NCBI RefSeq assembly: GCF_014204865.1
Contig: NZ_JACHMG010000001.1
Coordinates: 4,862,501-4,926,500 of the forward strand
Direction: 5' to 3'
DNA length: 64,000 nt
Source of the DNA: Amycolatopsis jiangsuensis
Lineage (GTDB): Bacteria; Actinomycetota; Actinomycetes; Mycobacteriales; Pseudonocardiaceae
In this document: piece after piece, positions 34,055 to 41,525 of the stretch
Position numbering within the stretch: position 1 is the stretch's first letter
Layout: each line of letters opens with the position of its first letter
The notes under the pieces: generated by a model
Seen by the model: the letters and a program-made list of their open reading frames with translations, nothing else
What the model was told of the DNA's origin: nothing
Database searches by the model: none
Program-made: the position numbers and the translations under genes

Positions 34055-34664
34055 TTAGCTCTCCCTCGAGTGCGACCACATACACACCGACCGCAAGATT
34101 GAGCGCCTGCCAAACGAAGCGATGCAATTTGATTGCAGGAACTCCAATCAGGATCGCACTAGCCGATAGGGTTGCAATCAGCACAACACGCGAGTAGTCG
34201 CCGAAAATTGCGACGATTGAAGCAACGAAGAACAGTGTTGCCAGTGTAAATAATTTCCCGAACCCCATTGCCCACCAGTAAGCAATGTACAGCGGGCGAA
34301 TCTCCTCAGTGAGCGAACGACGGACCGTGGCGCGGTCGCCCTCCGAGATGGACGCTCCCGCGCGCGCGAAGACATCGCCGGTGGCAGCCACTTTCCGACA
34401 GGCAGCCGTGCCGGTGGACCGTGGCGAGTGCGAGGGGCCGGAGGGCTCACGCCCCGCACCCGCCACGAATTCGAGGGGATGACCAGCCATGCTCGCCGGC
34501 TTCCGGCCGTTGTGGTCCGTCGGCGGTCCTTGCTCGTCAGCGAAACGCGCACGGTCACGGCGAACGCGCCGGACGTACGGGACCACTGCCGAGACCAGGG
34601 CACCCCCAGCCGCGAGCGCGACTACGACGTGCACGACGATTTGGTCGACACTCACGACATGCAC
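34041..34664 (-). CDS. Multi-pass membrane protein in the element operon
   Basis: 207 residues. An N-terminal membrane helix (about 5-30), a polar loop rich in Arg/Pro (35-105), then three C-terminal hydrophobic segments (about 127-150, 155-170, 180-200) after EEIRPLYIAYWWAMGFG. No family recognised. First gene of the minus-strand operon that faces away from the regulator gene at 34888; the 220-bp gap between them is the likely control region. Confidence 0.55.
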   Translation of the reverse strand: MHVVSVDQIVVHVVVALAAGGALVSAVVPYVRRVRRDRARFADEQGPPTDHNGRKPASMAGHPLEFVAGAGREPSGPSHSPRSTGTAACRKVAATGDVFARAGASISEGDRATVRRSLTEEIRPLYIAYWWAMGFGKLFTLATLFFVASIVAIFGDYSRVVLIATLSASAILIGVPAIKLHRFVWQALNLAVGVYVVALEGELNVDE

Positions 34665-34811
34665 CAGCTTGCGGTGTCGGGCCGGCGCCTCAACGTGCCA
34701 TTGTCACCCTGCGCTACCTCGTCCATGCACTGAGCGTCCGCCGAAGAGGTTCCGTAGAAAACGACAGCTACGCATGAAATCCGGCGATCGAGCAGGCTTA
34801 ACGTCGGATCT

Positions 34812-34828
34812 CATACATTCGATGTATG
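34812..34828. promoter_or_regulatory. Operator-like palindrome in a divergent gap
   Basis: CATACAT-TCG-ATGTATG, a perfect 7-bp dyad between the membrane-protein operon (start 34664) and the regulator (start 34888). It could be a site for the HTH regulator; position-based inference. Confidence 0.45.
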
Positions 34829-34887
34829 GAACTTGCAAACTAGGGTGCTGACTCACATACACTTCGCCGTGAGCGAAGGGTGACCAG

Positions 34888-36330
34888 GTGCGAATAGCGG
34901 CGCGAACCTGCGAAGCGTGTGGCGCGCGCTTGGCGCGCGACCGCGTTAGCGATCACTGTGGCCCTTGCACTCGCCGCCTGATCTCGCATGAAGCGCAGCC
35001 GCAGACCGATGCGTTCTGGGAAGCGGGGAGCATTCGTATCGCGCTCCAGGCGCGCCACTTCGGCAGCTTCTTTGCGGCCTACCGCCAAGAACACAGACCC
35101 CGTGTTTCGCAGGCCACGCTCGGCGTTTGGCTCGACCTCACACAAGCGCAGGTGAGCCGCCTCGAGGCTCCCGGCGCCCGGCCTCCGGCCGACCTACACA
35201 AGCTCGAACGTTGGGCAAGGGCTCTACACGTGCCGCGCTCGATGCTCTGGTTCAGCGTTTCCGATACACCCGAAGAATCGGCCGAGCCGGCAGGCGAGGT
35301 TAGCCTCGATGACGTGCAACGGCGACAGTTCTTCAAGACCGCAGGCGTAGGCGTCACAGCGATTGGCGCGTCATTGCTCGGCTCGACTCCGGGGGCCGCC
35401 TCCGGACCAGCCAAGCCGAGAAGCACCGACGCCGAGATCGTTCGCCACATGACGGAGACGTTCCGGCAGCTCGACAATCGATTCGGTGGCGGACACAGCC
35501 GCGGAACGACTTCGATCACGAGCTACCTCACCTCAAGCGTGACGCCGATGCTGAACGGCACGGGCAGGACAGTGACGGCCCGCAACGAGCTACTCGCGGC
35601 CGCCGCCGAGCTGCACCAGGTCGCCGGCTGGAGTGCTTACGACGTCGGCAACGCAGCGGAAGGGCAACGGCACTTGCGGGAAGCGTTGAAGCTGTCGCAA
35701 GACGCCGGCGACGACGCGCTCGCGGCCGAGATGCTTGCCGCCATGTCGCACCACGCCGCGTTCAACCGGTCTCGCGACACCGCCGTCGACATGGCGCTCG
35801 CGGCCAGGCGAACGGCGAAACGATCCGGTCTGGTCGCCCTACAGGCAGAAGCCGCGGTGCTGGAAGCTCACGGTCAGGCGCTCAAGGGCAACACCGCAGC
35901 GTGCTTCGCGGCGCTCGGCGAGGCCGAACGTGCTTTCGAGCGGTTCGTGCCCGGCTCCGGGCCGACGTGGCTTAGCTACTTCGACAGCGCCTATCTGTCG
36001 GCCAAGTTCGCTCATACCTTCCGCGATCTCGGCCAACCTGCGAAAGCCGAGCAGTTCGCTCGTCGGTCGCTCAGCATGAGCGACGGGTACGACCGAGGTC
36101 GGTTGTTCAACACGGCCCTTCTCTCATCAATCCTGGCTGATCAAGGCCATGTCGACGAGGCGTGCGCCGAAGCAGCGAAGGCACTGCGGATGAGTGAAAA
36201 CGTTCGGTCGATCAGAGGTGGCGCCTACCTCGCCGACGTCGGCCGGCGCCTTGCTCCCTACCGAACCGACCACCGAGTGCGCTCGGTCTACGCGCAGATG
36301 AGTGCAGTAGGCGTCCCCACGCCGGCGTGA
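34888..36330 (+). CDS. Zinc-ribbon/HTH/TPR regulator of integrative-element type
   Basis: 480 residues from the GTG at 34888. A CxxC...CxxC ribbon (TCEACGARLARDRVSDHCGPC, residues 7-27), an XRE-like HTH (about 60-110: VSQATLGVWLDLTQAQVSRLE), a hydrophobic RRQFFKTAGVGVTAIGASLLG stretch that automatic tools call a Tat signal but that lies mid-protein, and a long TPR-like helical repeat region (about 200-470: AEGQRHLREALKLSQDAGDDALAAEMLAAM). This architecture recurs beside Nudix genes on actinomycete integrative elements and is thought to control transfer functions. Confidence 0.82.
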   Translation: MRIAARTCEACGARLARDRVSDHCGPCTRRLISHEAQPQTDAFWEAGSIRIALQARHFGSFFAAYRQEHRPRVSQATLGVWLDLTQAQVSRLEAPGARPPADLHKLERWARALHVPRSMLWFSVSDTPEESAEPAGEVSLDDVQRRQFFKTAGVGVTAIGASLLGSTPGAASGPAKPRSTDAEIVRHMTETFRQLDNRFGGGHSRGTTSITSYLTSSVTPMLNGTGRTVTARNELLAAAAELHQVAGWSAYDVGNAAEGQRHLREALKLSQDAGDDALAAEMLAAMSHHAAFNRSRDTAVDMALAARRTAKRSGLVALQAEAAVLEAHGQALKGNTAACFAALGEAERAFERFVPGSGPTWLSYFDSAYLSAKFAHTFRDLGQPAKAEQFARRSLSMSDGYDRGRLFNTALLSSILADQGHVDEACAEAAKALRMSENVRSIRGGAYLADVGRRLAPYRTDHRVRSVYAQMSAVGVPTPA

Positions 36331-36333
36331 GCC

Positions 36334-36891
36334 TTATCGGTAGAACGCGAGGATGTGGAGTAGCGCGACCTGCGAGGCCGCACCGACAATCTCCCCCTTG
36401 GTGATGCGTTCCCGGACCGTGTCTAGCGGAATCCAGGCGACCCGCTCGGCTTCGTTGATGTCCTCGGGCTCACCGATGTACACGGACCGTCGAGCCACAT
36501 ACAGCAGGTTCTCAGCGTCCGCACTGCCGATGATCGGTTGCAACGAGCCGAGCGGCTCGACGTCGAGCGGCCGCCAGCCGGTCTCCTCCTCGACCTCGCG
36601 CGCCGCTGTCACCGCGGGGTCTTCGTCCGGATTGACGTAACCGCCCGGCAACTCCCACACCCAACGGTCGATGATGAACCGGTGCCGCCACAGCATGAGC
36701 ACCCGGTCCTGACCGTCAAGGACGGCCATCATCGCAGCCGGGCGGATGCGGAACACCCATTGCTCGAAGGTCATTCCGTCAGGCAGTTCGACCGAGGCGA
36801 TACTCACCCGGTCGCGGCGGGTGTCGTCGACTAGTCGCTCACTGTGGATCTTCCAGCGCGTCAGCTCTTGCCCGTTGGGTTCCGTAGCCAC
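36334..36891 (-). CDS. Nudix hydrolase, Pif-like
   Basis: 185 residues from the GTG at 36891, start set by TAGCAT 8 bases upstream (leaderless) and by VATEPNGQELTRWKIHSERL being the usual beginning. Nudix box in WVWELPGGYVNPDEDPA...REVEEETGW fits G-x5-E-x7-R-E-U-x-E-E-x-G-U. Nudix proteins on elements such as pSAM2 (Pif) block redundant transfer between carriers; others clean up nucleotide pools or NDP-sugars. Convergent with the regulator, 3 bp between stops. The role as an immunity-to-transfer factor is inferred. Confidence 0.85.
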   Translation of the reverse strand: MATEPNGQELTRWKIHSERLVDDTRRDRVSIASVELPDGMTFEQWVFRIRPAAMMAVLDGQDRVLMLWRHRFIIDRWVWELPGGYVNPDEDPAVTAAREVEEETGWRPLDVEPLGSLQPIIGSADAENLLYVARRSVYIGEPEDINEAERVAWIPLDTVRERITKGEIVGAASQVALLHILAFYR

Positions 36892-36926
36892 GTGAGTAGA
36901 TGCTACGGCGAACGGTCCGTTCGCCG
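36892..36926 (-). promoter_or_regulatory. Promoter and 21-bp palindromic operator of the Nudix gene
   Basis: CGGCGAACGG-T-CCGTTCGCCG (36906-36926) abuts the -10 box TAGCAT (36905-36900, minus strand), placing the dyad in the -10/-35 spacer of a leaderless promoter for the GTG at 36891. A protein bound here should block initiation. Confidence 0.65.
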
Positions 36927-37031
36927 CGCCGGACATCACGCGACCGGCCGCAGCCGTGGCCTGATCAAGCCCGCGGCCTGGTCGCTCGCCACATGCCCGC
37001 TGCCGACAGGTCATCGGCTACCCTGGCTCGC

Positions 37032-37120
37032 GGTAGCGTGTCCGAGCGGCCTAAGGAACATGTCTTGAAAACATGCGAGGGTTCTGCCCTCCGCGGGTTC
37101 GAATCCCGCCGCTACCGCCA
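37032..37120 (+). tRNA. tRNA-Ser (anticodon TGA), carried by the element, CCA encoded
   Basis: Complete type II tRNA: acceptor GGTAGCG/CGCTACC, anticodon stem CATGT/ACATG enclosing CTTGAAA, variable arm GAGGG-TTCT-GCCCTC, T-arm GCGGG-TTCGAAT-CCCGC, discriminator G and an encoded CCA (37118-37120). A TACCCT -10 box at 37019-37024 lies seven bases before the first nucleotide. It has the same anticodon as the host gene split by this element, but a different body sequence, and unlike the host tRNAs here it encodes CCA. Confidence 0.97.
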
Positions 37121-37141
37121 AGCTTCCTCGGCCCGCGAAAA

Positions 37142-37435
37142 CTAGCTGGTCACGTCCTTTTTTTGGCGAGCGAGAGCGCTGCGCAGAGCGAGCGCCGAGA
37201 AGTGGGCCTTCCGGGCTGACTCGGCCCGCTCTGCCCGTTCACGCGGCGGAAGCTCCCCTTCCGGGTCGACCTGCTTCTCGAAGCGATCGTGTGCAGCCTG
37301 CCGAGCAGGTGCAGTCCGTGCCGCACGGTCCGAGGTGTTAGCCCAAGACGTGTGCGCGGCAATCTTGGCGCGCGTGGTGCGCTGTGTCGGTGTCAACCCT
37401 TCCGGTTCCATACCACCGAGCACAGCGCACCCCAT
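37142..37435 (-). CDS. Small basic Arg/Ala-rich protein of phage/element type
   Basis: 97 residues from the ATG at 37435, nine bases past the integrase stop; an internal ATG at 37411 would give 89. Contains TTRAKIAAHTSWANT, HDRFEKQVDPEGELPP and RAESARKAHFSALALRSALAR. This charged helical family is common in actinobacterial prophages and integrative elements; function unknown. Likely co-transcribed with the integrase, so an accessory recombination role is possible but unproven. Confidence 0.75.
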   Translation of the reverse strand: MGCAVLGGMEPEGLTPTQRTTRAKIAAHTSWANTSDRAARTAPARQAAHDRFEKQVDPEGELPPRERAERAESARKAHFSALALRSALARQKKDVTS

Positions 37436-37443
37436 GTCACCAG

Positions 37444-38361
37444 CTAGACACGATCGCCGATGGCGAGCGCACGAGCGGACTTGTGCGCTCGTGCCACTGC
37501 CGCGCTGGCGCCGTACCGATTGAGCATCTCGCGCGACTTCCACCCCATGATCCGCATGAGGTCGTTCTCGTTGCCGCCGTCAAGCTGCCAGTAGTGCGCG
37601 AACGCGTGTCGAAACATGTGCGGGTGGACGTGGCCGATCCCCGCCTGCTTCGCCCGCCGCTCAACGATCGCCCGAATGCCCTCGTCGGTGAGACCGCCTT
37701 GGCCCGTCGACCCGAGCCACAATGCCGGTAGCGCCGCCTGAGGATGCCGACGGCGTGCTCGCAGGTATCGACCAATCGCCCTCCCGGTCTTCGCTCCGTA
37801 AGGGATCCTGCGGAGCTTCCGCCCCTTACCGAATACCTCAACTTCGTCGTAGTCCTGGTCCACCGACTCAAGCAGCAGCCCGGCGACTTCGGCCCGACGT
37901 CCGGCCGACGCCCAGAGAAGGCGCAAGATCGCCTCGTCCCGCCGGTCAGCGAAATCCTTACCAGAGCACGACGCCACCAAGAGACTCATCTTCTCGACAT
38001 GCAAGATCGGCACGGGCGGCGGCTCGTACTCGGGTGCCTTCATGCGGTCCATGGGAGAACGGTCGATCTCTTCCTCGTTCACCAGCCAGTTGAAGAAGGT
38101 CCGCAGCGTCCGGAAATGGTTGTGCGCGTTGCCGGCGCTAGTCGCGTCGAGGACTTTCTTCATGTAGCCGCGCAGCGTCTCGGTCGGGCCGTACTGCTCG
38201 TCTTGCGCCATCGCCCAGGCGCCTGCCTGGTAGACCACACCGAGGTAGATCACCACCGTGCGCACAGATTTGTTGTCTGCTTCAAGGGACCGACGCCACT
38301 CTCGCGCCAGCTCGCCCCACTCCCCGGGTGCGTACTTGATCGGGTCTTTCATGCGCTCCAA
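37444..38361 (-). CDS. int: Tyrosine recombinase / integrase of the element
   Basis: 305 residues. N-terminal SAM-like core-binding domain (about 10-110: WRRSLEADNKSVRTVVIYLGVV), then the catalytic domain: Arg I in WASAGRRAEVAGLL, a beta-hairpin Lys (VFGKGRKLRRIP), HxxR in HPHMFRHAFAHYW, His/Trp box GWKS and nucleophile Tyr in MLNRYGASA. A compact XerC-like enzyme, typical for tRNA-directed integration. It reads away from the right att core, 154 bp off. The gene points the same way as the split host tRNA, whose promoter lies just upstream. Confidence 0.93.
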   Translation of the reverse strand: MERMKDPIKYAPGEWGELAREWRRSLEADNKSVRTVVIYLGVVYQAGAWAMAQDEQYGPTETLRGYMKKVLDATSAGNAHNHFRTLRTFFNWLVNEEEIDRSPMDRMKAPEYEPPPVPILHVEKMSLLVASCSGKDFADRRDEAILRLLWASAGRRAEVAGLLLESVDQDYDEVEVFGKGRKLRRIPYGAKTGRAIGRYLRARRRHPQAALPALWLGSTGQGGLTDEGIRAIVERRAKQAGIGHVHPHMFRHAFAHYWQLDGGNENDLMRIMGWKSREMLNRYGASAAVARAHKSARALAIGDRV

Positions 38362-38381
38362 CCTGGTCTTGAAGTGTCACC

Positions 38382-38411
38382 AGGCGACTGCACTGGAAGC
38401 GCTGTGCTCGC
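38382..38411. repeat. Right-end integrase arm-site candidates
   Basis: AGGCGACTGCACTGG (38382-38396) and AGCGCTGTGCTCGC (38398-38411) repeat the left-end pair at 27438 and 27375. They lie between int and the right core. Confidence 0.6.
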
Positions 38412-38471
38412 TCTTCGCCGTACTTGCTGACGGTCTCCTAGACCACCTTTGCGCTGGTCAGGAAGTCGAAT

Positions 38472-38556
38472 CGGAAGCGGCGGGGCTCTCGGCGAAGGTG
38501 GATTTCTCCACGCTCGCTTTCAAGGCGTCTGCATTCGGCCGCTCTGCCACGCTTCC
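38472..38556 (-). pseudogene. 5' half of host tRNA-Ser(TGA) fused to element DNA, right att end
   Basis: From 38556 on the minus strand: acceptor GGAAGCG, a D-arm ending GAATGC, anticodon stem GACGC and loop CTTGAAA are intact host sequence. After the core CTTGAAAGCG (38524-38515) the DNA is element-derived: it keeps a variable-arm-like hairpin (GTGGAGAAATCCAC) and, at the right distance, CGCTTCCG, but no TTCRA-type T-arm. Two of five anticodon-stem pairs fail (GACGC/GCGAG). The hybrid is unlikely to be a working tRNA. A TACCCT box at 38571-38566 remains upstream. Confidence 0.88.
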
Positions 38557-38582
38557 TTCGCGCTCAGGGTATCGCGCCTCGT

Positions 38583-39050
38583 TCAGGCCTCGTCCAGGTG
38601 TTCGAGGACTCGGGTGAAGACGGTGCCCACGGTGGCCTGTTCCGCCGGGGTCAGCAGGTCGATCAGGTGCTCGCGGGCACCGTGCACGTGGGTGGGCGCG
38701 GCCTGTTCCAGCAGGCGGCGGCCGGAGGTGGTCAGTCCGGTGAGGACGCCGCGTTTGTCGTCCGGGTCCGGACGGCGGCGGACCAGTCCGGCGGCCTCCA
38801 GTTTGCTCATCTGGTGCGAAAGGCGGCTCTTGGTCGAGCCCAGCTGGCCCGCCAGCTCCGTCATCCGGGCCGTCCCGTCGGGGACGAGGTCGAGGCAGAC
38901 CAGCACCTCGTAGTCGACGAGCGAGATCCCGTGCCCCTCGGTCAGCTCGCGGTGCAGGCGCTGCCGCAACCGCAGCGAAGCGACGATGTAGGCCCGCCAA
39001 GCGTGCTGTTCGGGCCCGTCCAGCCAGCGCACGCCGTGGTCGTCGGTCAT
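38583..39050 (-). CDS. MarR-family transcriptional regulator
   Basis: 155 residues from the ATG at 39050, six bases after TACGCT (leaderless). Winged HTH: ISLVDYEVLVCLDLVPDGTARMTELAGQLGSTKSRLSHQMSKLEAAGLVRRR, then DKRGVLTGLTTSGRRLLEQAAP. Typical length for MarR dimers that repress divergent stress or efflux genes and are relieved by phenolics or oxidants. It lies 26 bp from the split tRNA gene; no obvious target lies beside it. Confidence 0.9.
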   Translation of the reverse strand: MTDDHGVRWLDGPEQHAWRAYIVASLRLRQRLHRELTEGHGISLVDYEVLVCLDLVPDGTARMTELAGQLGSTKSRLSHQMSKLEAAGLVRRRPDPDDKRGVLTGLTTSGRRLLEQAAPTHVHGAREHLIDLLTPAEQATVGTVFTRVLEHLDEA

Positions 39051-39538
39051 CCACGAAGCGTAGTTGGCGCGGCCGTCCGGCCGAACTTCGCCCGAAGGAG
39101 GGGTCACGAAACGGTTGAGACTCGGCGCGAAGAAGCGCATCCTTCTTGTGAGCGGAGGGTGTTTCGGGTATTGAGCGCGCCGCAGGGGTACGCTCGTCCG
39201 GGCCGCCCGCGTGGAAGGGCCAGGTGATGGCATGGCAGGTGATCCCCGCGGTTGACCGCCCGCTGTGTCCCCGCGGCCGGCACGGCCTCGATCCGGTTCG
39301 GTCGCGACTGTGAACAGCACGAGCAGGCACTACCGGTGCGCAGGCATCGATCGCGCGCACCCCGGCGTCGCTCTGGCGCTGTTTCTCTTCGCGGACTCGG
39401 TACCGCGAAGGCATCGCCGGACGCCGGCCCGGCCGGTGGCCAACCGCCATCCGAAACCTCGGTAGTACCTGGGTGTGGTCCCGCAGCGCGCGGGGCCGCA
39501 CCCAGGATCTTTTTCCCGGCCACAGTTAGGCTTTCGCG
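39051..39538. other. 488-bp intergenic region
   Basis: Lies between the divergent MarR and metallopeptidase genes. Frames in it are GC-rich shadows. Apart from -10-like boxes at 39062-39057 (minus) and TAGGCT at 39527-39532 (plus) nothing is recognised; no tRNA-like, repeat or strong hairpin signal. Confidence 0.5.
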
Positions 39539-40468
39539 GTGCGATTCGACGACAACGCGGGGCTGGACACCTCCGAGGTGCAGGACCTGCGGGGCAGCGG
39601 TGACGGTGGCGGCGGGGTCGGCGGGCGGGTGGCGCTCGGCGGCGGCGGTCTCGGGCTGGTCGGTCTGGTGATCTACTTCCTGATGTCCCAGTTCGGCGGC
39701 GTGAGCACCGGGCCGGACACGGCGAGCGGCTTCGGGCTCGGCGACCTGGGCTCCGGGCAGCAGGTGGACGCGGGCACGCTCGCGCAGAAATGCCACACCG
39801 GCGCGGACGCGAACCGCGACCACGACTGCGCGATCGTCGCCGTGGTCAACTCGGTGCAGGACTACTGGAGCCAGGAACTCGCCCGTTCCGGCCAGACGTA
39901 CCGACCGGCCACCACGCGGTTCTTCACCGGCGGCGTGCGCACCGGCTGCGGCAGCGCCACCTCCGACACCGGCCCGTTCTACTGCCCTGCCGATGCGCAC
40001 GTCTACATCGACCTGTCGTTCTTCGACGAGCTGAAGTCCCGCTTCGGCGCGGAAGGCGGGTTGTTCACCGAGGCCTACGTGCTGGCCCACGAGTACGGCC
40101 ACCACGTGCAGAACCTCCTCGGCACTTCGCAGCGCGGCACCGGTACCGGACCGACCTCCGGTTCGGTGCGCCTGGAACTGCAGGCCGACTGTTACGCGGG
40201 GGTCTGGGCGAACCACGCCACCACCACGCCCACCGAATCCGGCGAGCCGCTGGTCCAGGACGTCACGCAGGACGACATCTCCCGTGCGCTGGACACCGCG
40301 TCCCGGATCGGCGACGACTACATCCAGACCCGCCTCGGCGGCGGCCAGGCCGACTCGTCGAGCTTCACGCACGGCACGTCGGCGCAGCGGGAAAAGTGGT
40401 TCACCACCGGGTTCCAGAGCGGGCAACCGGCGCGCTGCAACACATTCAGCACCTCGAGCCTCGGCTGA
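39539..40468 (+). CDS. Neutral zinc metallopeptidase (YpfJ family)
   Basis: 309 residues from the GTG at 39539, six bases after TAGGCT. Start MRFDDNAGLDTSEVQDLRG, one membrane helix (about 28-50), then an external peptidase domain with the zinc motif AYVLAHEYGHHVQNLLG (HExxH) and the third ligand region LELQADCYAGVWA. The family is widespread and poorly characterised. Disulfide-forming Cys pairs (GCGSATSDTGPFYCP) fit an extracytoplasmic location. Confidence 0.9.
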   Translation: MRFDDNAGLDTSEVQDLRGSGDGGGGVGGRVALGGGGLGLVGLVIYFLMSQFGGVSTGPDTASGFGLGDLGSGQQVDAGTLAQKCHTGADANRDHDCAIVAVVNSVQDYWSQELARSGQTYRPATTRFFTGGVRTGCGSATSDTGPFYCPADAHVYIDLSFFDELKSRFGAEGGLFTEAYVLAHEYGHHVQNLLGTSQRGTGTGPTSGSVRLELQADCYAGVWANHATTTPTESGEPLVQDVTQDDISRALDTASRIGDDYIQTRLGGGQADSSSFTHGTSAQREKWFTTGFQSGQPARCNTFSTSSLG

Positions 40469-40503
40469 GCACGACGGTCCCGGCGGGGGCTACAGTCGGG
40501 CCC

Positions 40504-41481
40504 ATGCACGCGATCACGATCCGCGATCCCGGTGGCCCCGACGTTCTCGAGTGGACCGAGGTGCCCGACCCGAGTCCTGGTCCCGGCGAGGTTCTGCTGG
40601 ATGTCGTGGCCGGCGCGGTGAACCGGGCCGATCTGCTGCAGCGCCAGGGAAACTACCCGCCCCCGGCGGGCGCCAGCGCGATCCTCGGCCTCGAATGCTC
40701 CGGTGTGATCGCGGAGCTCGGCGAAGGCGTCGAGGGCTGGCAGGTCGGCGACGAGGTGTGCGCGCTGCTGGCCGGCGGCGGGTACGCCGAGCGCGTCGCC
40801 GTACCCGCGGGTCAGCTGCTCCCGGTGCCCGGCGAGGTGGAGACGCTCACCGCGGCCGGGCTGCCCGAGGTGGCCTGCACGGTGTGGGCCAACGTCGTGA
40901 TGCACGGCGGTCTCGCCGAAGGACAGGTGCTGCTGGTGCACGGTGGCGCGGGCGGGATCGGCACGCACGCGATCCAGGTCGGCAAGGCACTCGGCGCCAC
41001 GGTCGCGGTCACCGCCGGTTCGGCCGAGCGGCTGGAAAGCTGCCGCCAGCTGGGTGCCGACATCGCGATCAACTACAAGGAGCAGGACTTCGTCGAGGTG
41101 CTGCGGGCCGAGACGAACGGTGCCGACGTCATCCTCGACAACATGGGCGCGAAGTACCTGGACCGCAACGTCGACGCGCTCGCCGCGGACGGCAGGCTGG
41201 TCGTCATCGGCATGCAGGGCGGCGTCAAGGGCGAGCTGAACCTCGGCAAGCTGATCGGCAAGCGCGCCAGCGTGTTCGCCGCCGGGCTGCGCGGCCGTCC
41301 GCTGGAGCAGAAGGCGGCGATCGTGGCCGACGTGCGGGAACGGCTGTGGCCGCTGGTCGAACAGGGTTCGGTGGCGCCGGTGGTCGGGCAGGTCGTGCCG
41401 ATGGCAGAGGCCTCGTCCGCGCACCGGATGCTCGAGGAGGGCACCGTGTTCGGCAAAGTCCTGCTGGCCGCCAAGTCCTGA
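40504..41481 (+). CDS. NAD(P)H:quinone oxidoreductase (zinc-free MDR/PIG3-like)
   Basis: 325 residues. GroES-like N-terminus (AGAVNRADLLQRQGNYPPP), the quinone-oxidoreductase loop, and the Rossmann motif VHGGAGGIGTHAIQVGKALGA. No catalytic zinc ligands, so an NADPH-dependent quinone or enone reductase. ATG is seven bases after TACAGT (leaderless). Synteny with the adjacent class V aminotransferase-like gene mirrors the Rv3777-Rv3778c pair as I recall it. Confidence 0.9.
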   Translation: MHAITIRDPGGPDVLEWTEVPDPSPGPGEVLLDVVAGAVNRADLLQRQGNYPPPAGASAILGLECSGVIAELGEGVEGWQVGDEVCALLAGGGYAERVAVPAGQLLPVPGEVETLTAAGLPEVACTVWANVVMHGGLAEGQVLLVHGGAGGIGTHAIQVGKALGATVAVTAGSAERLESCRQLGADIAINYKEQDFVEVLRAETNGADVILDNMGAKYLDRNVDALAADGRLVVIGMQGGVKGELNLGKLIGKRASVFAAGLRGRPLEQKAAIVADVRERLWPLVEQGSVAPVVGQVVPMAEASSAHRMLEEGTVFGKVLLAAKS

Positions 41482-41484
41482 CCC

Positions 41485-41523
41485 CCTCGTGAGTGGTGAG
41501 AACGGACCTTGCCACTCACGAGG
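41485..41523. terminator. Bidirectional terminator between convergent genes
   Basis: Perfect 12-bp stem CCTCGTGAGTGG (41485-41496) / CCACTCACGAGG (41512-41523) with a 15-nt loop, between the stops of the oxidoreductase and aminotransferase-like genes. Confidence 0.75.
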
Positions 41524-41525
41524 TG

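Larger units (their letters stand above)
27352..38524. mobile_element. 11.2-kb integrative element in the anticodon loop of tRNA-Ser(TGA)
   Basis: Bounded by direct copies of CGCTTTCAAG at 27352-27361 and 38515-38524. The two flanking tRNA halves join into one complete tRNA-Ser(TGA). A tyrosine integrase gene ends 0.15 kb from the right core, as usual. Inside are a complete substitute tRNA-Ser(TGA), a Nudix gene and a zinc-ribbon/HTH/TPR regulator as in actinomycete integrative elements, type VII-related cargo and two insertion sequences. No replication initiator, FtsK-like translocase or recognisable excisionase was found. It is thus an integrative island or a reduced AICE, not an evident self-transmissible one. 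Confidence 0.88.

Noticed and set aside
35340..35410. Tat signal peptide in the element regulator
   Set aside because: RRQFFKTAGVGV is about 145 residues into the protein, after a DNA-binding domain.
36901..37031. N-terminal extension of the Nudix protein to 37014
   Set aside because: It would cross the promoter and the 21-bp operator and its residues are unlike the family.
27352..38524. Calling the element a typical self-transmissible AICE or a prophage
   Set aside because: No replication initiator, FtsK-like translocase, excisionase or phage structural gene was found.
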